NCBI GenBank assembly: GCA_034432935.1
Contig: DAOUBD010000077.1
Location: forward strand, 1-64,000
Reading direction: 5' to 3'
DNA from: DAOUAG01 sp034432935
Lineage (GTDB): Bacteria > Chloroflexota > Dehalococcoidia > SM23-28-2 > RBG-16-64-32
DNA length: 64,000 bases
The notes below the pieces were generated by a model. It made no database searches. It saw nothing but the letters and a program-made list of their open reading frames with translations, and had not been told where the DNA came from. Positions 8,630 to 17,914 of this stretch are shown one piece after another (the stretch's first letter is position 1; each line of letters starts with the position of its first letter). The position numbers and the translations under genes are program-made.

Positions 8630-10337
8630 CCCGCTATCCATGCCAGGCCACGCCGGCGCTGCCGAGGCGCCGGTCCTGACCCGCTGGCCCGCCATGGTGG
8701 TTGCGTCTCCCGGCCTGCGGAACGCCGGCGCCGCGGCAGGCGTATCGCTCCTCTTCGTAACGCCGGTGCTTCTGGCCGCCCTCCTGGCAAACAAGCCGAC
8801 CCCGGCCTTTTGGGCCGTGCTCATAGGGGACCTGGTAGCCCTTTTCTTCTTCGCCCTCGCCACCTTCCGGCACCCCGCCGTCTTCGTCGGCGCCATGGTC
8901 TTCTGGTTTGCCCTCCAACGGCTCACCATCGCGCTCCTGGCGCCCCACGTGCAGGCCGACACGGTGCGGCTCCTAGTGACGTACAAAGAGGGCTTCTACT
9001 TCGTCCTTCTGGCCGCTGCCGGGCTAACCTTCCTGCGCCGCCTCAGGCAAGGCCAACGGGATATCGCGCCCCTCTATCTGGTGGATGTGTTGGCCGTGGC
9101 CCTGGCCGCCCTCGTCGCCCTCAGCTTCCTCCTCTCATCCTCAGACATCTCGCCCAAGCTCACCTATGCCCGCAGGCTTGCCGCCCCGCTCCTCCTCTAC
9201 ATGGGCGGCCGGCTCCTGGTACCCCAGAGAGACCAACTGCTGGCGGCGCTGAGGCTGGTGGTCTACGCAGGCCTGGGCGTCGCCCTCTTCGGGCTGGTGG
9301 AGCGTTTCCTATTGGGCACGGGCTTCTGGCGCGACCAGGTGGATGCCCTCGGCTTCTACGGGAAGCTGGCGGAGAGCGGACTTATGCCATCGGACTGGAT
9401 TCGCCCGTTCGAGGGCGTGCCGGAGGGCATCTTCAGCGCCTTTCCTCTGGGGGTGCCAGTACGGAGGCTGGTGTCCACCTTTCTTGAACCGACGACTTTG
9501 GGCGCCTTCTTGGCCTTCGTCCTTCTCTTGGTCCTTTTCGTTCCCGGCCTGGTGGAGAGCAGGCGAGGCGCCCTGTGGCACGCGGCCGCCCTGGTAGTAG
9601 CCGTCGCCCTGGCCGCCACGGTGAGCCGGGGCGGCATGGAGGGCGCCCTCATCGGAGCCGCCGCCATCGTATCTGCCGGCGTCATCTGGCGGGGGCGCCT
9701 GGCCCTGCCCCGGCCGCGCCTGCTGCTCGCCGTCGTGAGCCTTGTGCTTTTGGCATCCCTGGCTGTCTCTTCCCTCTCCTTCAGCCAGTTCCCCAACCGG
9801 CGGGCCCAGCTCCAGGACTTCCTGAGCACCGGCATCATCTCTGGGTTTCCAGGCTACGAGCCGCCTCCGCCGGATCCCAACGCCATCGATGTCGGCGTCC
9901 GCACCCACGTCAACGGGCTGAGCAGCGGCCTGGAGAAGATGTGGGATGAGCCCCTCGGCGCCGGCCTCGGAGCCGCCGGGGGCTGGAGCGAGGCGCCCGA
10001 GGTAGGGGGCGAGAGCGCTGTGGGCACTGTCGCTGCCCAGCTCGGGATGCCGGGCCTGGCGCTCTGGGTGGCGTTTCACGCCCTTCTCATAGTCAGTTTG
10101 GCCACGGCGGCGCTGCGCACGGCGGACCGCGGCTGGCCGGCCGCCGCGCTGCTGACGCTGGCGGCAGCGATGGGGGGACTGGCCTTCACGGCGGCTTTCA
10201 GCGAATCGGCCTCGGGGCTCTTGGGGAACGCGGTGTACTATCTCTTCGCCGGCTGGGCCCTGGCGGCGCTGGCCCCGGGCGGCGGCGCGCTGGCCTACCG
10301 GTGGCTACCGGAGGGGGGCAGCGCTCCAGGCGGCTAG
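8616..10337 (+). CDS. O-antigen ligase/polymerase-like membrane protein (Wzy/WaaL superfamily)
   Basis: A 573-residue protein with about a dozen hydrophobic segments and a large polar loop (about residues 235-290 and 390-440). TVSRGG near residue 333 resembles the SRG motif in the Wzy_C/O-antigen ligase family. Such proteins join lipid-linked repeat units into polymer or transfer them to an acceptor on the outer face of the membrane. GTG 8616 overlaps the ATPase gene by 14 nt; ATG 8640 is an equally good start as neither has a clear Shine-Dalgarno. It ends 16 nt from the convergent 3' end of the composite glycosyltransferase gene. Confidence 0.75.
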   Translation: MSLPDPLSMPGHAGAAEAPVLTRWPAMVVASPGLRNAGAAAGVSLLFVTPVLLAALLANKPTPAFWAVLIGDLVALFFFALATFRHPAVFVGAMVFWFALQRLTIALLAPHVQADTVRLLVTYKEGFYFVLLAAAGLTFLRRLRQGQRDIAPLYLVDVLAVALAALVALSFLLSSSDISPKLTYARRLAAPLLLYMGGRLLVPQRDQLLAALRLVVYAGLGVALFGLVERFLLGTGFWRDQVDALGFYGKLAESGLMPSDWIRPFEGVPEGIFSAFPLGVPVRRLVSTFLEPTTLGAFLAFVLLLVLFVPGLVESRRGALWHAAALVVAVALAATVSRGGMEGALIGAAAIVSAGVIWRGRLALPRPRLLLAVVSLVLLASLAVSSLSFSQFPNRRAQLQDFLSTGIISGFPGYEPPPPDPNAIDVGVRTHVNGLSSGLEKMWDEPLGAGLGAAGGWSEAPEVGGESAVGTVAAQLGMPGLALWVAFHALLIVSLATAALRTADRGWPAAALLTLAAAMGGLAFTAAFSESASGLLGNAVYYLFAGWALAALAPGGGALAYRWLPEGGSAPGG

Positions 10338-10353
10338 GCGAGGACGGGGTATG

Positions 10354-13300
10354 TCAGGGCCCGGGACGGTAGCCCAAATTCAAGCTGGCACCTTTTTGCG
10401 CCACGATGATCGTCTGTTTCGGAATCTGGTGCGAGGGGTCCTCCGCCTGCAAGAGCATCACTTGGAACCCGAGAGCCCGTAGTCGCTCAGCCAAGTCATT
10501 GCCGTAGTACCGGTACACAAGCGCGTGCGGGGCATGGTACTCGGGTGGGGCGAGGTAGACGTCCTCAGACCCCCTGACATCAACCAAGACTGTGGTCTTC
10601 TCGCCTTCACCGAGCGCCGGCACCTGGAGGACAAAATACCCCCCGTCCTTTAGCACCCGATGCACCTCCGCAAACCCGGCCTCGTCGTCCCGCACGTGCT
10701 CGAAGACATCTGCCGAGACTACGACGTCCACCGCGCCGTCCCGGAAGGGCAGCCTCTGCAGATCGCCACCGACAGCCGCTTCGCCCGTGTCATCGAAGAC
10801 AAGGTTGATGTATCTGAACTTGCGCTTCAGATACGACGGGTGGGCCCGGAAGCCGGAGGTCTCCATTACAACTAGATCCGGGTCGGGATCCCAATCGCGC
10901 AGGATGCCCATTTGACCCAGGCACACGCCGAGAACGGAAACCAACATGCGGTCCCGGCTGATGGAGCCGCACGAGATGCAGGCGTAGCCCTCCTTGTAGT
11001 GTCCTCCATCCAGACGAAAGCCGGCCCGTGAACCGCAGATGTTGCACTGGGCGCGGCCGCGGCCGACAAGCCCTCCGCGAGCCGACCGAACCATCTCTTC
11101 TATCCTGGCCGCCACAGCCCGCGGCGAGTAGTTCTCCTCGACATACGCCAGACCAGCTTGAGACAGCCTCTGCCACAAGTCCTTTTGCGTGTATAACTCC
11201 ACTACTCTTGCCGCGAACTCCTCTGGCCGGTCGGCAATGAGTGCATCCCTCCCATTAACCAACCCCATGCCCTCGGCGCCTATGGACGTGGTGACTACCG
11301 GCAGGCCATGGGCCATACTCTCACCGATCTTCCCCTTGATCCCGGCGCCATAGCGCAAGGGACAGACGAAGACTCTGGCTCCTCCCAGGTACGGTTCTAG
11401 CTCTTTCACCCAACCCGTAACGATTACGTCTTCCGACGCTAAGGCCTCCAGCTCCCGGCCGGGCTCGGGTCCCACCACCAATAAGCGGACTCCCGGCAAC
11501 TTGGCCTTCACCAAGGGAAACACCTGGCGGATGAAGTAGAGCATGGCGTCCCGGTTCGGCAGGTGGGGGTAGTAGCCCACGAAGAGCAAGTCCCGGCGCT
11601 CCTCGAAGGGTTTCCCGGGCCCAGCCACTGGGTGGACGTTGGGAATAACGAACACCCTCACGCCCGGCACTTCCCGCTCTAAGATCTCCTTCTCGACTGG
11701 ACTCACAACCACCGTGGCATCGCAGTTCCGCGCCGCCCACAGCTCCATCTCTTTCAACCGCTCGGCCTCTTGCTTCACCCGGTCATCGCCCTCGACCTCC
11801 CCCCGCCTGGACTCCCGCACCCAATGCAGGTCGACGGTGTCGTAGACCAGGACGGCTTGAGGGGCGTGCTGACGTATCAGAGGGACGTAGTGGGCAGCCA
11901 CCTCAGGACGAGATACGACCACGAGGTCTAGGAGCGGCCCGATACCGGCCAAATCCACTGAGCCGTACAGGACCTCGATGCCGAGTTGTTGCATCTCCCG
12001 AGTATATGGCTGCGTAGGCTGGAGGTCCGCCGGCAGAAGGGTGACGCGGTGCCCGTACTGCTTAAGGATACTTAGGAGTCGGAAGATGCGGAGCTCCCCC
12101 CCACCTTTGTCAAAGGTCGGAATGTGATAATCGATTACGAAGACACGTTTCCCTGGCGACCGGTCTCGCCCTATGTACGTACCAGCGCTCTCCGGGCGGT
12201 GGCCCCTCTCCAAGACGCCACGCCACTTATCCCGGAAGACCACCCTGTTCTCCTGCTGCAAACGCTGCGACAGCTCCCCCCCGCTGGACGTGCCCTCACG
12301 GTGGATGACAACGGCAGCCGGCTGGTACAGCACGCGATAACCCATCTGGCGGATAGTGAAGCAGAGGTCGGTGTCCTCGTAGTAGGCTGGGGCGAAGCGC
12401 TCATCAAAACCTCCCGCTCGCTCCCAGAGGTTCCGCCTCACCAATAGACAGGCGGCCGAGCAGTAGTCCACCTCCCGGACAAAGTCGTACTCTGGCTTTG
12501 TTGGATCCTCATCCCTCCCATAAGCATGACTAGATCCGTCTCTCCAAATAATCCCACCGGCCTCTTGCAACTTCCCTGTTGGATACACCAGCTTCGCGCC
12601 CACTGCCCCCACCGTCGGGTCGTTGTCAGCAAGCCTCAGCAGGGCCTCGAGCCAGCCGGGCAGTACTTGCGTGTCGTTGTTGAGCAGAAGAAGGTATTCG
12701 CCAGCGGCGAGGGCTGCACCGCGATTGCAGGTCCTGAGGAAACCGAGGTTCTGATCGTTGCGCAGCACCTTGATGTTCTCCATGCGCGCCAGCATCGCCG
12801 TTGTCTCATCCGTGGAACAGTCATCGATGACGATAACCTCGTAGTCGCCCCCCCCTGTGTTCTCCAGGACCGACTTCAGGCAGTTGAAGGTGTAGATCGC
12901 CTTGTTGTAGACGGGGATGACGATCGAAACCCTGGGGTTAGAAACCTTGGGGAAGGTTAGCGGCCTGATCCGCTTCTCGAAAGCCGGGATCTTTATGGAG
13001 CCATTGGAGGGTGCTGCGCGGGGACCACTGCGGGACAAGGAGCGCCATACCTTGGCCCTGGCCCTCCGGAACAAGGATCGAAACCCCTCGCGGCGCGCCA
13101 CGCCGGCGGCCCGCAGGGCGAGCCGCAAGGCCTTGCGTGCCGCCCGGTAAGGTACGCCGCGCCAGGAATGGGGTGGGAATAGCGCCCGCACTACCTGGCG
13201 ATAACGCTCTAGTAGGCGGTAGCCCAAAGAGCCACGGATCCCCTCCAGCTCCCCCCAAAGGTAGCGGGCGGCGGCCTCACGCTCGGCCAGGAGCTCCTCA

Positions 13301-14241
13301 AGCTCTGCCAGGCGTGCCTCGGCCTCGGCCAGCCTTTCCTCATCCTCAGCTATCGCTGCATCCTTATCAGCCAGTTGCCGGGACAGCTCACGCAGCCTGG
13401 CTTCTACCAGACTGGAAAACTGGGCCACGGACTCCGCCACGACGCTGGTAGGCACCAGCATGCCGTCCTGCGCTGGGGCGGGCTCTCTGCCGGCCGGTGC
13501 GAAGCCCTCTCCCGCCAGGAGGTCTGACCTCTTCGCCGCGATGATCATCTGCCGGTAGGTCGGCTCCCTTTGCCCGCCCGCCTGGAAGACCTCGTTGCTC
13601 CAACGGTCGAAGTCCTCTGTGTTCAGGCCAAGGCCGCGCAGGCGCTGCAGGTGATCCCTGATGAGCATCTTGAGAAACCACTCGTCCAAGGCCCCGTTGG
13701 GTACAACCTGTGTGGCAAAGCCCATACCCCTGAAAGCGGCCACCGTGGCATCTAGATCGGGGAGGCCGTGGGCTGCGTGCTCCTCAAGGAACCGCACCGT
13801 ATCCGACGCTGGCCCCAGAACCTCTCGGGCGGACGCCATCACCGTCTTCTCGGTCTCAACGACGCCCGGCCGGTCGAAAGGACCCTGAACCACCACCAGC
13901 TCAGCGGCGACCCTCCCCATCTCTCGCAGGAAGGGGTCGCGCAGGGCAGGTGGCACGTGCTCCAGGGTATCGTGACAGGTGACTACGTCGAAAGAAGCAT
14001 CCTTGAAGGGGAGGGCCGCGCCGGTGCCCCGGACGTATTCCCCGTGGCTCCATGGCAGCACGTCGACGGAGACCACCCGGTCGCCAGGCAGGAACCTGGA
14101 CAGGGCTGATGCGGCCCCGCCGACATCGAGCACTTGCAGCGACTCCCGGCCCAAGCGCTTCCGGGCACGCTCCAGCACCTCCCGCGTGACGGCGTGCCTT
14201 TCGTACTGGTCGAAACCTATGTTGGTCAGGGGCTCAGTCAT
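10354..14241 (-). CDS. Composite methyltransferase - GT2 - GT4 - methyltransferase
   Basis: A 1,295-residue protein joining four enzymes. Residues 1-240: class I SAM methyltransferase with VLDVGGAAS (37-45) and CHDTLEHV. Residues 275-325: Glu/Ala-rich coiled coil. Residues 435-690: GT2 with VSIVIPVYN, VIDDCSTD and LLLNNDTQ. Residues 698-1055: GT4 with GAGIKGKIGESMAHGLPVV. Residues 1066-1091: two CxxC pairs (CNIC, CISC). Residues 1090-1285: second methyltransferase with a FEHV motif. It probably builds and methylates or caps a polysaccharide segment, with the coiled coil acting as spacer or molecular ruler. It is the only minus-strand gene in the first part of the locus. A minus-strand TATAAT at 14312-14307 is the likely promoter. 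Confidence 0.85.
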   Translation of the reverse strand: MTEPLTNIGFDQYERHAVTREVLERARKRLGRESLQVLDVGGAASALSRFLPGDRVVSVDVLPWSHGEYVRGTGAALPFKDASFDVVTCHDTLEHVPPALRDPFLREMGRVAAELVVVQGPFDRPGVVETEKTVMASAREVLGPASDTVRFLEEHAAHGLPDLDATVAAFRGMGFATQVVPNGALDEWFLKMLIRDHLQRLRGLGLNTEDFDRWSNEVFQAGGQREPTYRQMIIAAKRSDLLAGEGFAPAGREPAPAQDGMLVPTSVVAESVAQFSSLVEARLRELSRQLADKDAAIAEDEERLAEAEARLAELEELLAEREAAARYLWGELEGIRGSLGYRLLERYRQVVRALFPPHSWRGVPYRAARKALRLALRAAGVARREGFRSLFRRARAKVWRSLSRSGPRAAPSNGSIKIPAFEKRIRPLTFPKVSNPRVSIVIPVYNKAIYTFNCLKSVLENTGGGDYEVIVIDDCSTDETTAMLARMENIKVLRNDQNLGFLRTCNRGAALAAGEYLLLLNNDTQVLPGWLEALLRLADNDPTVGAVGAKLVYPTGKLQEAGGIIWRDGSSHAYGRDEDPTKPEYDFVREVDYCSAACLLVRRNLWERAGGFDERFAPAYYEDTDLCFTIRQMGYRVLYQPAAVVIHREGTSSGGELSQRLQQENRVVFRDKWRGVLERGHRPESAGTYIGRDRSPGKRVFVIDYHIPTFDKGGGELRIFRLLSILKQYGHRVTLLPADLQPTQPYTREMQQLGIEVLYGSVDLAGIGPLLDLVVVSRPEVAAHYVPLIRQHAPQAVLVYDTVDLHWVRESRRGEVEGDDRVKQEAERLKEMELWAARNCDATVVVSPVEKEILEREVPGVRVFVIPNVHPVAGPGKPFEERRDLLFVGYYPHLPNRDAMLYFIRQVFPLVKAKLPGVRLLVVGPEPGRELEALASEDVIVTGWVKELEPYLGGARVFVCPLRYGAGIKGKIGESMAHGLPVVTTSIGAEGMGLVNGRDALIADRPEEFAARVVELYTQKDLWQRLSQAGLAYVEENYSPRAVAARIEEMVRSARGGLVGRGRAQCNICGSRAGFRLDGGHYKEGYACISCGSISRDRMLVSVLGVCLGQMGILRDWDPDPDLVVMETSGFRAHPSYLKRKFRYINLVFDDTGEAAVGGDLQRLPFRDGAVDVVVSADVFEHVRDDEAGFAEVHRVLKDGGYFVLQVPALGEGEKTTVLVDVRGSEDVYLAPPEYHAPHALVYRYYGNDLAERLRALGFQVMLLQAEDPSHQIPKQTIIVAQKGASLNLGYRPGP

Positions 14242-14319
14242 TCCAAGGGAAGCGGCGTCACGGTAGTCTCCAGGCAGCTAGCCGGGTGTCAGGCGTGACC
14301 CCGCCTATTATAGCCGCGC

Positions 14320-14348
14320 TTGACGTTCCCGGCGATTCCCCCCACACT
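14320..14348 (+). promoter_or_regulatory. Promoter of the GT2/rml operon
   Basis: TTGACG (14320-14325), 17-nt spacer, CACACT (14343-14348), then 8 nt to the ATG at 14357. Transcription would start at or next to the start codon. The same intergenic region holds a minus-strand TATAAT (14312-14307) for the divergent composite glycosyltransferase gene. Confidence 0.55.
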
Positions 14349-14356
14349 GGGGAACG

Positions 14357-15310
14357 ATGCCTGGCGCTGCCGGCCAGAGTGCAGCCGCCGGCTCCCCAAC
14401 CGCCATGCCCAACCGCCCTCTGGTCACAATCGTTATTCTCAACTGGAACGGCCTCGCCGATACCACCGAGTGCCTCCAGAGCGTCTTGCGCAGCAGCTAC
14501 ACCAATTACAACGTCCTCGTCGTCGATAACGGTTCCGGGGGCGACGAGGCGGCGGCCCTGCGCGAAACCTTCGGCAGCCGCATACGGGTCATCGAGAGCC
14601 CTGCCAACCTCGGCTTCGCCGGCGGCGCTAATCTAGGCATCCAGCATGCCCTCGAGGAAGCCGCCGACTTCGTCCTCCTTCTGAATAACGACACCGTCGT
14701 CGACCCCGCCTTTCTGGACGAACTCGTGGACGCCGCCCTGGCCCTCCCCAACCTTGCCGCCGCCTGTCCCAAGACCTTCTTCTACGACCGGCCCAACGAG
14801 ATCTACTCCACCGGCGGGTTCTACAGCCTGTGGAAGGGCACCGCCCGCCAAGCCGGCCGCGGGCAGATTGACCACGGCCAGTTCGACGGGATCGCCGAAC
14901 GGGGCTACGCCGACGGCGTGTGCATGCTGATCCCACGCCAGGCCCTGGAGCGGGTCGGCCTCCTGGACGAGGACTACTTCGCCTACTGGGAGGAGACGGA
15001 CTGGTGCGCCCGGGCCCGGGCCGCTGGGCTCCGCTGTTACTACGTGCCCCGGGCCAGGATCTGGCACAAAGCCGAACGGTCTCAGGCCAAGTCCAACGCC
15101 TTCCAGTACCTCTACCGGCGAAACGCCCTCCTCTTCGTCCGGAAGCGGGGCGGCCTCCTCCCGTTCATGTCGGCCCTAACCCTCCACGTTCTGGTCTACG
15201 CCCCCTGGTACTTTCTCCGCCACCCGACCCGCCTCGGCCGCGCGGCTGCGGAGGCTAGGGCCCTCCTGTGGCATGTCCGCAACCGGGCGCAACGGCGGAC
15301 GTTACTGTAA
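14357..15310 (+). CDS. Glycosyltransferase family 2 (rhamnosyltransferase-like)
   Basis: A 317-residue GT-A enzyme of the RfbN/WcaA-like group. VTIVILNWNG opens the fold, LVVDNGSGG and LLLNNDTVVDP carry the nucleotide-sugar and metal-binding Asp residues, and YFAYWEETDWCARARAAG is the usual acceptor/catalytic segment. One or two C-terminal hydrophobic stretches may sit on the membrane. ATG 14357 is favoured by the promoter placement, while ATG 14405 would place the start directly before the conserved core. First gene of the operon that continues into rmlA with 11 nt between genes. It probably adds a sugar to the lipid-linked repeat unit. Confidence 0.85.
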   Translation: MPGAAGQSAAAGSPTAMPNRPLVTIVILNWNGLADTTECLQSVLRSSYTNYNVLVVDNGSGGDEAAALRETFGSRIRVIESPANLGFAGGANLGIQHALEEAADFVLLLNNDTVVDPAFLDELVDAALALPNLAAACPKTFFYDRPNEIYSTGGFYSLWKGTARQAGRGQIDHGQFDGIAERGYADGVCMLIPRQALERVGLLDEDYFAYWEETDWCARARAAGLRCYYVPRARIWHKAERSQAKSNAFQYLYRRNALLFVRKRGGLLPFMSALTLHVLVYAPWYFLRHPTRLGRAAAEARALLWHVRNRAQRRTLL

Positions 15311-15321
15311 ACTGGAGCCCG

Positions 15322-16461
15322 ATGACCACCACAGCGACGTCCCAAAAGCGCACCCCGGCCTCCGCTGGCCCAGGCGGCCCAGAGCGGCGCCTAAAGGGTC
15401 TTGTCCTCAGCGGGGGCAAGGGCAGCCGGCTCCGTCCCTTCACGTACACCAACGCCAAACAGCTCGTGCCCATCGCCAACCGGCCGGTGCTGTTCTACGC
15501 CCTGGACCAACTCGTCGAGTGCGGCATCACCGATGTCGGCATCATCGTGGGGGACACGGCTGATCAGGTGAAGGCGGCCGTGGGCGACGGCAGCGCCTTC
15601 GGGGCCAGCGTCACCTACATCCACCAGGAGGCCCCTCTGGGCATCGCTCACGCTGTCAAAGTCGCCCGCGACTTTCTGGGGGATTCCCCTTTCGTCCTGT
15701 ACTTGGGGGACAACTTCGTCCTGGGCGGAATCAAACCCTACGTCGAAGGTTTCTTGAAGAGCGGGAGCAACGGCCTCATCCTTCTTCACCCCGTGGATAA
15801 TCCTCAGGCCTTCGGCATCGCCGAGATGCGGGATGGCAAGGTCCGTCGCATCGTCGAGAAGCCGGCCCACCCGCCGAGCAACCTGGCCGTCATAGGCGTA
15901 TACATCTTGGACCGCAATATCTTCGACATCATCGAGACGCTCCAGCCCTCTGGGCGCGGGGAGCTGGAGATAACGGATGCCCTTCAGGGCCTCATCGACG
16001 GCGGCTTCCGTCTTGACGCGCTGGTCATGGACCGCTACTGGATCGATACCGGGAAGATGGATGACATCCTGAGCGCCAACCGCATCGTCCTCGACACCAT
16101 CACCCATCGCTGCCAGGGCCACACCGATGAGCGCTCCCGCGTCTATGAGCCCGTTATCCTGGAGCCGGGGTCCAAGGTGATCAACAGCGTGCTCCGGGGG
16201 CCAATCGCCATCGGTCCCGGCACAGAGGTCATCGATTCCTACATCGGGCCTCACACCTCCATCGACCGGGGCTGCCGTATCCGGGGCTGCCGCATCGAGA
16301 ACAGCGTGGTCATGGAGGACACCACCATCGAGGACGTCCACTGGCCTATCGTCCAAAGCATGATCGGCCGTTCCGTGTACCTCAAGGGCAGCCACGGGGT
16401 CGGCAGCGGCTACTCCCTAACCCTCGGCGACCACAGCCGCATCGAGATGCCGGACGGTTAG
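15322..16461 (+). CDS. rfbA: Glucose-1-phosphate thymidylyltransferase, long form (RmlA-like)
   Basis: Makes dTDP-glucose from dTTP and glucose-1-phosphate, the first step to dTDP-rhamnose. The 379-residue product has GLVLSGGKGSRLRP (about 27-40), the nucleotidyltransferase signature, and a C-terminal left-handed beta-helix region with hexapeptide-like repeats (GPIAIGPGTEVIDSYIGP). That extension makes it the long type (about 350 residues), often found in actinobacterial, archaeal and chloroflexotal clusters, rather than the 290-residue RmlA. ATG 15322 has GGAG 5 nt upstream; an in-frame ATG at 15268 lies inside the GT2 gene and is rejected. The next genes complete the dTDP-sugar route. Confidence 0.88.
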   Translation: MTTTATSQKRTPASAGPGGPERRLKGLVLSGGKGSRLRPFTYTNAKQLVPIANRPVLFYALDQLVECGITDVGIIVGDTADQVKAAVGDGSAFGASVTYIHQEAPLGIAHAVKVARDFLGDSPFVLYLGDNFVLGGIKPYVEGFLKSGSNGLILLHPVDNPQAFGIAEMRDGKVRRIVEKPAHPPSNLAVIGVYILDRNIFDIIETLQPSGRGELEITDALQGLIDGGFRLDALVMDRYWIDTGKMDDILSANRIVLDTITHRCQGHTDERSRVYEPVILEPGSKVINSVLRGPIAIGPGTEVIDSYIGPHTSIDRGCRIRGCRIENSVVMEDTTIEDVHWPIVQSMIGRSVYLKGSHGVGSGYSLTLGDHSRIEMPDG

Positions 16462-16466
16462 CGCCG

Positions 16467-16868
16467 ATGCCGGAGTATCTTTTCGTCTACGGGACCCTCA
16501 TGTCGGGTATGGAGGCCAGCCACCTCCTGTCGGAAATCGCCCGGCCTGTTGGCCGCGGCCGGGTGCAGGGACGCTTGTACGACCTCGGCGAGTATCCGGC
16601 CCTCGTCCTGGGGCAACCGGGCGATATCGTATGGGGAGAGGTCTATCGCATTCTGCGTCCCGCGGCCATCCAGCAGATCGACCGTTACGAAGGCTTTGAT
16701 CCATCCAGGGCCTCTTTCCTGTACCGCCGCGAGGCCACCTCGGTCACCTTGGAAGACGGCGCCAGGATCCAGGCCTGGGCCTACGTGTACAACCGGCCGC
16801 TGCCAGCTAGCGCCCGCCGGCTGCTTTCCGGAGATTACCGGCGAGCCGCCCAGGGGAAGATTCTATGA
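16467..16868 (+). CDS. Gamma-glutamylcyclotransferase-like (AIG2/GGCT fold) protein
   Basis: A 133-residue protein beginning MPEYLFVYGTLMSG, where YGTL is the substrate-binding loop of the GGCT-like fold. YEGFDPS around residue 71 holds the usual acidic residue position. Members release 5-oxoproline from gamma-glutamyl amines or peptides, but many are uncharacterised. It lies inside the dTDP-sugar operon: 5 nt after rmlA, with its last 4 nt (ATGA) overlapping the start of rfbB. That tight coupling suggests a function linked to the sugar pathway or simple co-transcription; no direct role can be read. Confidence 0.75.
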   Translation: MPEYLFVYGTLMSGMEASHLLSEIARPVGRGRVQGRLYDLGEYPALVLGQPGDIVWGEVYRILRPAAIQQIDRYEGFDPSRASFLYRREATSVTLEDGARIQAWAYVYNRPLPASARRLLSGDYRRAAQGKIL

Positions 16869-17914
16869 CCACCTATCTCGTCACCGGGGGCTGCGGCTTC
16901 ATCGGCAGCAATTTCATCCTTCGCCTCTTGCGCGAACACCCGGCAGCCCGTGTCATCAACCTGGACGCCCTCACTTACGCCGGCAACCCGGCTAACCTGA
17001 GGGACATAGAGGCCGATGCGCGCTACCGTTTCGTCCACGGCAGCATCTGCGACCCGGAGCTAGTGGGTGAGCTGGCGGCGCAAGCCGACGCGATAGTGAA
17101 CTTCGCTGCCGAGAGCCACGTGGACCGCTCGCTCATGAGCGCCGCCTCCTTCATCCACACTGACGTCTACGGCACCCATGTGCTGCTGGAGGCCGCCAGG
17201 CGCCACCCCAACGTAAGGCGTTTCCTGCACATCTCCACCGATGAAGTCTACGGTGAGGTGCCGGGAGGCCAGTTCTCCCTGGAGACCGACCCGCTCCGGC
17301 CCCGCAGCCCCTATTCGGCCAGCAAGGCCGGCGCCGAGATGCAGTGCCTTTCCTACATCGAGACCTACGGGCTGCCTGTCATCATCGCCCGGCCCGCCAA
17401 CAACGTCGGCCCCCGCCAGCATATCGAGAAGTTCGTGCCGCTGTGCACCACCAACGCCCTCAATGATGAGCCGTTGCCTATATACGGCGACGGCCAGCAG
17501 GAGCGCGATTGGCTCTACGTCGAGGACAACTGCGAGGCCCTAGACCTGCTCTTGCACCAGGGTGAGCCCGGCCAGGCCTACAACATCGGCGCCAAGAACC
17601 ACCGCCCTAACCTTTACGTGGCCGAGACCATTGTCGACGCCCTGGGCAAACCCCGCAGCCTCATCCGCTTCGTCCCCGACCGTCCAGGCCACGACCGGCG
17701 GTATGGCGTCAACTTCGACCGCATCGCCAGCCTCGGCTGGAGCCCCAGGCACGGCTTCGAGGCCGCCATCGAAAAGACGGTCGCCTGGTACCGGGACAAC
17801 CGCTGGTGGTGGGAACCGCTGCGAAACGGCGAATTCCGAGAGTACTACGAACGGCAGTACGGCCAGCGCCTGGCCGCCTCCCGGCCGTACGCCAGCGGAG
17901 GGTATCACCCATGA
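16865..17914 (+). CDS. rfbB: dTDP-glucose 4,6-dehydratase
   Basis: Converts dTDP-glucose to dTDP-4-keto-6-deoxyglucose. The 349-residue short-chain dehydrogenase/reductase has the NAD-binding GGCGFIGSN near the N terminus, FAAESHVDRS, HISTDEVYG (active-site Thr-Asp-Glu) and the YSASK Tyr-Lys pair. NNVGPRQHIEKFVPL and the C-terminal RPGHDRRYGVN segment are characteristic of RmlB. It overlaps the preceding gene and the following epimerase gene by 4 nt each (ATGA), so it is in the middle of a translationally coupled operon. Confidence 0.95.
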   Translation: MTTYLVTGGCGFIGSNFILRLLREHPAARVINLDALTYAGNPANLRDIEADARYRFVHGSICDPELVGELAAQADAIVNFAAESHVDRSLMSAASFIHTDVYGTHVLLEAARRHPNVRRFLHISTDEVYGEVPGGQFSLETDPLRPRSPYSASKAGAEMQCLSYIETYGLPVIIARPANNVGPRQHIEKFVPLCTTNALNDEPLPIYGDGQQERDWLYVEDNCEALDLLLHQGEPGQAYNIGAKNHRPNLYVAETIVDALGKPRSLIRFVPDRPGHDRRYGVNFDRIASLGWSPRHGFEAAIEKTVAWYRDNRWWWEPLRNGEFREYYERQYGQRLAASRPYASGGYHP

